Part shown: positions 57,191 to 64,000 of the stretch, one piece after another | How the letters are laid out: each line of letters opens with the position of its first letter | Position numbering within the stretch: position 1 is the first letter of the stretch | From: Primulina eburnea | Taxonomy: Eukaryota; Streptophyta; Magnoliopsida; Lamiales; Gesneriaceae | Reading direction: 5' to 3' | Assembly: GCF_022965805.1 (NCBI RefSeq) | Contig: NC_133110.1 | Coordinates: forward strand, 34,038,317 to 34,102,316 | Length of the DNA: 64,000 bases | Notes under the pieces: model-generated | What the model was told of the DNA's origin: nothing | Database searches by the model: none | What the model saw: the letters and a program-made list of their open reading frames with translations, nothing else | Program-made: the position numbers and the translations under genes

Positions 57191-57400
57191 AGGACTGGGA
57201 AAAAATACCGAAATTTCGGTATATCGTACATATCATATAAAAATATACCGCATATATCGATATTAATGGTATACCGAAAATTTCGATATCGGTATCAGTA
57301 TATGTTTTTGAAATGTTCGGTAATCCGGTATATACCGAAATATCGAAAAATTATTATAATAAAATTATTTGGGCCAAACTTTCAATTGTGATTTTATTAT
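57191..57400. repeat. Possible hAT subterminal region (ATACCGAAA repeats)
   Basis: taggactgggaaaaaataccg is followed by repeated taccgaaatttcgg/tataccgaaa units, as in plant hAT ends. No target duplication was found and it may be unrelated to the transposase piece at 57991. Confidence 0.45.
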
Positions 57401-57990
57401 GTATTGGGTTTTTTTTTTAAATTTGATAGTGGCTCAATAGTCAATGAGTGAGAGAAATATGACTAGCCCGACAAGAAAACTCACTAACTTTTCTTTCATC
57501 TTGATCGTAGTGACAAGAAACTCCAAGCCTCATTCTGAAGGGAAAAAAAACCCTAAATTATGAAACAGACAAGGCTCTAAATATAATATTGTGGAAAATT
57601 AATTCATATCTTCGACCACACTTAATAATAACAAACAAATTATTTTCACGACATAAATAATTACATAAAAAAAGAGTTACTAGGTCTCCAAAAAAATCTT
57701 GACATCCCCAACAAATAATTCATAACATAATTTAAACAGATCAATATAAAATCAGCGAGTAGGCAATATTTCAGACACATTTTCGGGATCATTTTCCTCT
57801 TCATCAAGAATGGTGGGACAAGTTGGTAAACTACTTGAAGAATTAACTACAAAATTAAATAGAGAAAATACGTTGAAAAATAAAATTGTAATTTCAAATT
57901 GTAAAAAATGTAATTTAAAAAGAGAAAGTACAGTAAAAAAAATTAAAATGAAAGTACAATAACACAATAAAACCGTGATTTATTTATCTT

Positions 57991-58134
57991 TCACATAATC
58001 CCAAACCATCTTCGCGAGCACGTCAGTGCCTCCAAAGTCGTTGGATTAAGTCTACTAAGATGAGGATCAACTATTCTTCCACTATTGCTAAAAGCAGATT
58101 CAAATGCAACAGTTGACATAGAAATAGCTAAGAC
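57991..58134 (-). pseudogene. hAT transposase C-terminal dimerisation fragment
   Basis: This 47-codon open piece is too short to stand out as an ORF. It shows the hallmark end of hAT transposases: VLAISMSTVAFESAFSNSGR, IVDPHLSRLNPTTLEAL and a Trp in the last helix (RRWFG), then a stop. The catalytic domain upstream is not present in this frame; the adjoining 58140-58200 is non-coding. It is a relic of an autonomous hAT. Confidence 0.75.
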
Positions 58135-58194
58135 CGTTATAATTGAGGTGATCTACTAAAAAAATGAAAATTAATAAAACTAAAACTCTAGAGT

Positions 58195-58372
58195 ATTTAT
58201 ATCCACATATATGGGGCGGGTATTATAGGACCCATGACCGGCCCCATATTTGGACGGGTCTGAAAAGTGGACCCGAGACTCGCTCCATGACCCATTTTGT
58301 ATGCCCAAACCCACCTCATACACGCGGGTCCATTGCGGGTCTGGGTAAAGTCCAGACCCATTGACATCCCTA
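58195..58372 (-). repeat. hAT-type terminal region (gggtctgg/acccgc repeats)
   Basis: Read on the minus strand it begins tagggatgtcaatgggtctgg and carries acccgcgtgt, gacccattt and gggtctgg repeats, a common hAT end. The other end of this element and an 8-bp duplication were not identified. Confidence 0.5.
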
Positions 58373-59070
58373 ATCATAAGCAACAAGATCTTAAAAGTAA
58401 CTCAAACCATTAGCATAAGTGCGTAAAACTAGCGACGGTCATCGTGTTGTGTGCACCATCAGTCCAACTAGTTCAACCATCAAGGCCACCATCATATTCA
58501 TGATCTCTTGCATCGATCACACCTAGTGAGTCTAATAACTCAGCAACCCTTAACATGATAACAAGTAATACATATACATCCACATGCAACAGTAAAAATA
58601 CTTTTACTTAAAATAGTTTTTCATGAACATGCATAGTTTAAACATTTTTCCTTCCATCATATACATTTCTCTTTTTGATCATATGCGTATACATATTCTT
58701 TTTATTGAATTTGAATCGTTAATTGTGACTTTCGTATCAGCTGAAGGTCGATATATTCATATACGTGTAACCACAGTACTAGACGGCGGGGACATCAGCG
58801 ATACTCTCACTCGTCAACTGAACCTTGGCCTTACATATCATCGTATCATCGTATTACTCACAATCTGTAATGCCCGAGAATTTGATTACCGTAATCTGAA
58901 ATGATTTTGGGTATAATGACCGTAATTTAAGATTAATCTGGAATGATTTATTGATCAATTGACATGATGGTTATACAAACTTGAATCAAGAAGTCGGGCA
59001 TCGTTACATTCTAATCCAAGATGTTCAACCGAACATCTAGAGATGTTCGGCCGAACATCTAAAAAGAGAC

Positions 59071-59145
59071 GACCGGCGCATATGCGCGAGAAATGGCGCG
59101 CATATACGCGAGCACTCCAGTAGGTCTCGCGCATATGCGCGCGGC
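59071..59145. repeat. GC island of the solo LTR (gcgcatatgcgcg type)
   Basis: Units ggcgcatatgcgcgag, ggcgcgcatatacgcgag and cgcgcatatgcgcgcgg occupy the place where the other family C LTRs carry gctcgggcgg units. The palindromes gatgttcggccgaacatc just before it are shared. Confidence 0.75.
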
Positions 59146-59188
59146 ATGCAAACTCAAAACTCGCCACTTGCCTTGCATGCAATGTATC

Positions 59189-59191
<3 letters not shown>

Positions 59192-59233
<42 letters not shown>
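59192..59233. repeat. (TA)n microsatellite in solo LTR
   Basis: A run of about 42 bp of TA; a shorter run is at the matching place in the other family C LTRs (43859-43872, 49220-49238). Confidence 0.9.
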
Positions 59234-59235
<2 letters not shown>

Positions 59236-62199
59236 AATGAACGAAATTCATTCAGATTTGGCCGAGGGAAAGCTTCGGGGGAAAAGGTTCATTTCTTGAG
59301 TTTCGAAATTGATTTTCGAGCGAACCGTCCGTCTGATTTTGAATCTGAACACAGCACCGTGTTCCTCTTGACACAGGCTACAACGTGACGTAAGTTTTGC
59401 TACGTTCTGACATGATTTGAAATTATGATATTGCCAGAATTGAGTAAGATTCATATATGATGTTCTTGTCATGTTAGACATCATAGAATCAAAGTCAGAT
59501 TGAAGAACGGACTAGTTTTGTAATTGTTATGATTTTTGGAATCGATTTGACTGAGAATTCATATCAGATATGTATTGTTATTGAGATTATGACTGGTATC
59601 GATATTGATTATGAGTTCTGGTATTATATCTGTGATGTTTGGACTGACGGGGTTATCCAGACAGTATTGTTATGCCGTCGAAACATCAGTTGGTTGATAT
59701 TGATCAGATTCGGTATTGATTTAGATTGGATTGTGATACCGTATGTCGATTGACATTAATCAGATTATGTGTTTTGATTTGAGTATTAATCAGAACAGGT
59801 ATTGAATTGAATTGTGTATTGATATTATACCTATTCAACTGTTATTACCAGATTGGGAATGGACCGAGATAGAGTCGGGACTTCTTCTTCTTCTGAGCGA
59901 GAAGATAAAGGTATAAATTAATGTTGAGTTGGGATTGCACAACTCGAGTAAGGTTTGGCTCGAGTTTCCCTAAATCACATACTTTACCTTATTGCATTGA
60001 TATTTGCATTAAGTGGATTGATGTACTTGTTCTCTTGATACTAGATGACAGGTATTAGACGAGTTATCTTGTGACAGAAGTGCCGGATAGTGGTGGTATC
60101 GCCACGGCACATTGCACGATGTCTCAAGATAGGATATTAACGATAGAGCTACCGTCCTTGACGGTTAGGTCAGGACACTGGATGTTTGGTTATATCGAGT
60201 AATGGAATCTATTACGGAATTCGATATAAGAACACCATATTTGGTTATATCGAGTAAAGGGTATTGGAATTCTTCTATTACGGAATTCGATATAGGAATA
60301 CCAGGGCACTGGTTATATCGACTAATAGAGATTATGGTTCCATCCTTTACGGAATTCGATATAGGAATACCACATCTGGAAACCGGGATCCCTAGACTAG
60401 GATTGAGTCTAGTCTAAATCGTAGAGTCACGAGCTTGAGTGACAGCTAGATTGAATGGTATTGATTAATACTGATTTATGTTCCTGATATTGGTACATGT
60501 TTAGAATAGAATTATTCTTGATATTGATTATGTTCCTGATATTTGGTACATGTTTAGAATAGAATTATTCTTGATATTGATTATGTTCCTGATATTTGGT
60601 ACATGTCTAGAATAGGAATTATTCTTGATATTGATTAGGTTCCTGATATTTGGTACATGTTTAGAATAAGAATAATTCTTGATATTGATTATGTTCCTGA
60701 ATAGGACACATGTTTAGAACTTGATTTAGTATTGTATTGATTCATGTTCTGATTTGATACATGTTAGAATTATCTGTTATATGCTTTTATATTGTTTATA
60801 TGATTGCATGTATACGTGATTTATACTGAGAATGTAATTCTCACCGGAGTTATCCGGCTGTTGTCTTGTCTGTATGTGTGCATGGCAACAGGTGGGATAG
60901 GAGCGGGGTCAAGACGAGAACGAGGCTGGATTAGATAGCATGGAGATCCGGGCTTCAGAAGCAACTTAGGATTCAGCACTGATATGTAGTTGAACCTAGT
61001 TGGATTATTGTAGATGACATCAGATTTGTATGTTCATGTTTAACATGTAATTTGATTTTAATTACATTACGTTTCCGCTTTGCATTTTAAAAGAAAAATT
61101 TTTAGACCCTGTTTATTATGAATGATTAAATATTCCTAAAGACGATTAAGGAATGGATTAGCGTCCGGGTCCCCACACAATCAATCCACCTCCTTCAATT
61201 ATTCATATTTTCGTCACTTATAAAAATTCATGCACATATAAATCATTTTTCTTTTAAACCAAGAATGCAACATGTCTTCTAGCGTTAATGTTTCATCATA
61301 AAATTCCATAAACATATAAAATAAACGTTTTAACATTTAATATAGCCTTCAGTGCACTGCCATGACGTCTAACTATTTTTAGGTATAAAATGATAATTTT
61401 ACCCCTAGACGCATAATTTTCCATAATTTTCCTTTTACCTCGTATCGACATCCCAAATCATTCCAAACTTAACATATTACCTTAAAACACTCCCTTAAAT
61501 ATTCCTTAGGCTTAAAATTTAGCTTTTCGATAATTTCCTCGATTCATTTTTAAACTTAGACGTATATCCCCGTTTTGACTCGTAAATTAACCAAACTTGA
61601 ACCAAAGCTTAATAACACCTAACTAAACCATATTCAACCCAAATCAATCCAATCAAGACCCATGAACAAGCCTAGAACAACTATTGGACCTTCGCCCTAT
61701 TTTCGAAAACCCTAGCCCTCCTAACCATGCAAGTTTCGGCCCTAACCCTTATCCACCAAGGCCAGCCCCTAAACCACCCTCCTAGGACCATAACCATGAC
61801 CTAGCCAGCCACTGGACCGAACCTACAGGACCTAGAAGCCCCAGCCCATCAACCCGATCGCATGGCATGCGCACGGCTGCCTCACGCCAAACGATTGCCT
61901 TTTCCCTTCAAAAAAGAGCCACCTTTGTGCAGCCATCTTAGGACTATCAAGCAGCCCTCTTGGGTCTCCTAGTCATGCTATAACAGTATCTAGAAATCGT
62001 GACAAGCAAGGACTCCTATCCGATGCCCTTAGCCGCTAGGACTATGTTCTTTAACCACGCATGCCTTCGCCCTACGCGGTTGTAGCCCTCACCTAGCCTT
62101 CCATGGACCCTAAACACGTTAGAAAAACGACCCTCCAAGTTACGCTACCATGGCCCCTTTAGATATGAGGGGCACAAAGTGACAGCCTCTATCAAAATT

Positions 62200-62592
62200 C
62201 CTAACGAACTCGGCCACAGTATTGTCTCCCGGGCAGAGAGTCATAAATTCTCTCTTCAAGCGTCCTCAGACGTCGGCAGTGAAGTCTTTCTCATAAATTA
62301 TTTCCTTGAATCGTAGCCAAGTAAGTGTAGCCAAATCAATCCCATGTTCCGCCCCTTCTCACCAAAGGGAAGCATCATCTCGAAGCATGTAAGTAGCATA
62401 CCTAACTCGGTCAGCGTCTCTCATTTTTAGATAACGAAAGTGCACCTCAAGTGATCGTATCCAACCCTCAGCAGCAAATGGGTCGGTGGTGCCAGAAAAT
62501 TCCTTTGGACCTAACCTCCGGAATTGATCATAAACGTCGAGCTGTGGCCTAGGAGCCTGCTGAAACTACTGCTCAAAGAAGTGTGTCATGCC
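62200..62592 (-). pseudogene. Ty3/gypsy gag remnant with three stops
   Basis: Read on the minus strand from 62592, one frame gives the core of a plant gypsy gag: LDVYDQFRRLGPKEFSGTTD, AEGWIRSLEVHFRYLKM, RVRYATYMLRDDASLW, then LTWLRFKEIIYEKDFTADV and RLKREFMTLCPGDNTVAEFV. In-frame stops lie after the first seven codons, after DDASLW and after FTADV. No frameshift is needed, so decay is by substitution. It was too broken to appear as a long ORF. Confidence 0.85.
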
Positions 62593-62687
62593 TTCCAGTG
62601 CACGAATAGCAACATCCTCATTAATAATACAAAAACTATATATTTATATTATAAAACATTTAATTAATATACATTTTTTTATCTTTA

Positions 62688-63830
62688 TCACACTCCCCAA
62701 CCAGCTTATTGCTAGTCCCTAGCAATTTAAGCGTTAATAGCAACACAAAACATATTGATTAATTTAAATAGAAATGTAATCAAAACTATCTAAGTGTTTA
62801 AATTAAATTTGAAAACTGTCAAAGTTATATCAAGATCATTATAATTATAATTTATGAAATAATCTGAGATGATCAATTCAAAGCTTATTTTTAGGTAGTT
62901 AAATGTACATGGCCTTCAGAAATTCCTAGTAAGAGTCTCAACTCCATATCCTCACAGGTTAATAAATGTTTCAATTTATGGGAACGATTTCTCTCATGGA
63001 GTTGGAATACAGATAAATGCTCAGGAAAATGGTTTACAAAATGCAGACAGACAAACGAGCCAAACTAATCAAAAGATAGAAAATCCATTGATTCAAAATC
63101 TAGTTGTTCTTATTATATATTTTTTTTCCTGATATTTTTTTTTTTCATAACATCACGGAATCAGACTAAATTTATGCTTCTTGACCACATATTTATTTAA
63201 TTTGTACAATAAATTTCTCTTTTTTTTATGAGAGATATATGGGTCGTAGCATATAACATAAATCTTCAATATCTTTCTTTTTGTATTTTTCTCTTTTTTT
63301 TTTTTTTTTTCAGGAAATATCAATTTTTTTTTTAAAATAAGAACTCAAGATCTAAACAATAGATAGTCTCTCTCATGATCAATAAAGGCTCGAAAGATGT
63401 TTTCTCAATCCTCTCCACTTACTCACAAAATATGTGTGAGTTTAAAATTTTAGGCACTCTTATAAGGTATATCTTGGGCCATATACTTTAATACCTGATT
63501 TTATCACAATGGTTAATCACTCAAAAAGATTTCATAAATCATATTTTTATATTGATCAGAATATTAAAATTGACTATTTTTTCAAATAAAAATTAAACAT
63601 TCTTAAATAGATTAATGCATATTCTAATTTAAATTTTTCAAACATGTAATGTATGATATTTTTGCAAAAATTACTAAGATACAAACAATAAACATGATTT
63701 TATTTTAGAATAATATATATATATATATATTTTTATTTTTATTTTTTTAATTTTTTTTTTAATTTTAATTTTTTTTTTTTTAAATTTGTTCTCCCCCCAA
63801 TCAGAATATGACATTGTCCCTAATGTCAAA
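62688..63830 (-). repeat. Probable gypsy (Athila/Tat-like) non-coding remnant
   Basis: Read on the minus strand, 62735-62690 gives taaattgctagggactagca followed by gttggggagtg, and 63830-63790 gives tgacattagggacaatgtc followed by ggggggag. Such 'agggacaatg...ggggga' strings usually precede purine tracts of plant gypsy elements. Between them are T-rich runs (63120-63320) with an imperfect inverted repeat around aggaaatatc / cctgatatttt. No coding domain seen. Confidence 0.4.
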
Positions 63831-64000
63831 ATAGCTATTAATAAAGAGTACATAATGAAAGAGATATCACCTGGAATTTTATTGAAGATAACAAACTGAA
63901 ACAAACGCAAACCAATCCACGACTTTTGAATCAATGATCCAACTTCCTTTTCTTACTGCTTGATTGCGACCAATTGATCTTTGTTATCATCGGATCAGGA
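63831..64000. other. Window end, unassigned
   Basis: No feature can be supported; it probably continues the gypsy-derived DNA to the left. Confidence 0.3.

Larger units (their letters stand above)
58866..61177 (+). mobile_element. Solo LTR of family C, CAATC duplication
   Basis: It starts TGTAATGCCCGAG and ends gggtccccacACA, with CAATC at 58861-58865 and 61178-61182. It aligns with the LTRs of the 7.7-kb element in the opposite orientation but is clearly more diverged. No internal region is present, so the element was lost by recombination between LTRs. It carries the same tandem repeats and hairpin units but a different GC island. Confidence 0.9.
58380..62180 (-). repeat. Older family A-like LTR interrupted by a solo LTR
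   Basis: 58380-58865 contains ctagtgagtctaataactcagc, the inverse of the family A gttgag..tagactcact segment. 61178-61420 continues with tcaatccacctccttcaatt, matching 35840-35870. The joined sequence reads without a gap once the inserted LTR and one CAATC are removed. 61640-62150 is less clearly assigned, and the outer ends are not defined. Confidence 0.55.

Overview
The window is nuclear DNA of a flowering plant, almost certainly a eudicot. Three genes with ordinary plant introns sit in about 64 kb of AT-rich DNA dominated by nested LTR retrotransposons and small DNA transposons. A Lamiales-like source is a guess from the general look of the small repeat families; no sequence search was possible.

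Layout. 1-1198: short repeats of a roughly 185-bp family rich in GAGACGGTCTC palindromes, one nested inside another. 1360-4332: a collapsed Ty3/gypsy element (minus) flanked by TTATG. 4959-14922: a young, nearly intact Ty1/copia element of Sirevirus type with gag, pol and an env-position third ORF. 15402-17506: a PLAC8 / plant cadmium resistance (PCR) family gene (minus, 4 exons). 17.6-25.2 kb: AT-rich DNA, a 111-bp (TA)n tract, transposon debris, a 374-bp tandem triplication and a Tourist-like element. 25265-35132: three nested elements, each placed by its target-site duplication: solo LTR (TAATA), containing solo LTR (GTTTA/TTTTA), containing a decayed copia (ACAAA). 35.4-41.6 kb: two more LTRs of the outer family, one carrying a hAT-type MITE with a perfect 8-bp duplication. 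41758-50032: a miniature TRIM element (AACTT) with a 7.7-kb young non-autonomous gypsy (CCGGG) in its left LTR. 51422-53812: organelle-type peptidyl-tRNA hydrolase (plus, 8 exons). 54623-56408: chloroplast ClpS1-type protease adaptor (minus, 3 exons), convergent with it. 57.2-64 kb: hAT remnants, a solo LTR of the same family as the 7.7-kb gypsy (CAATC) inside an older LTR, a gypsy gag pseudogene and further gypsy debris.

Function. Peptidyl-tRNA hydrolase and ClpS1 both serve organellar protein homeostasis (rescue of peptidyl-tRNA; substrate selection for the stromal Clp protease). Their adjacency is probably coincidental. The PCR gene would act at a membrane in metal handling or cell-number control. 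Everything else is mobile DNA.

Most unusual signals. (1) A DNA-level inverted motif, GGTGTTG..ACAACACC with a further GACAACAC, recurs about every 0.4-1.3 kb along the Sirevirus element, in LTRs, coding sequence and non-coding sequence, in different reading frames. (2) Several gypsy LTRs carry a GC-rich island of short repeated near-palindromes whose motif differs between copies while the flanks are conserved. (3) Nested insertions whose order is fixed by matching target duplications.
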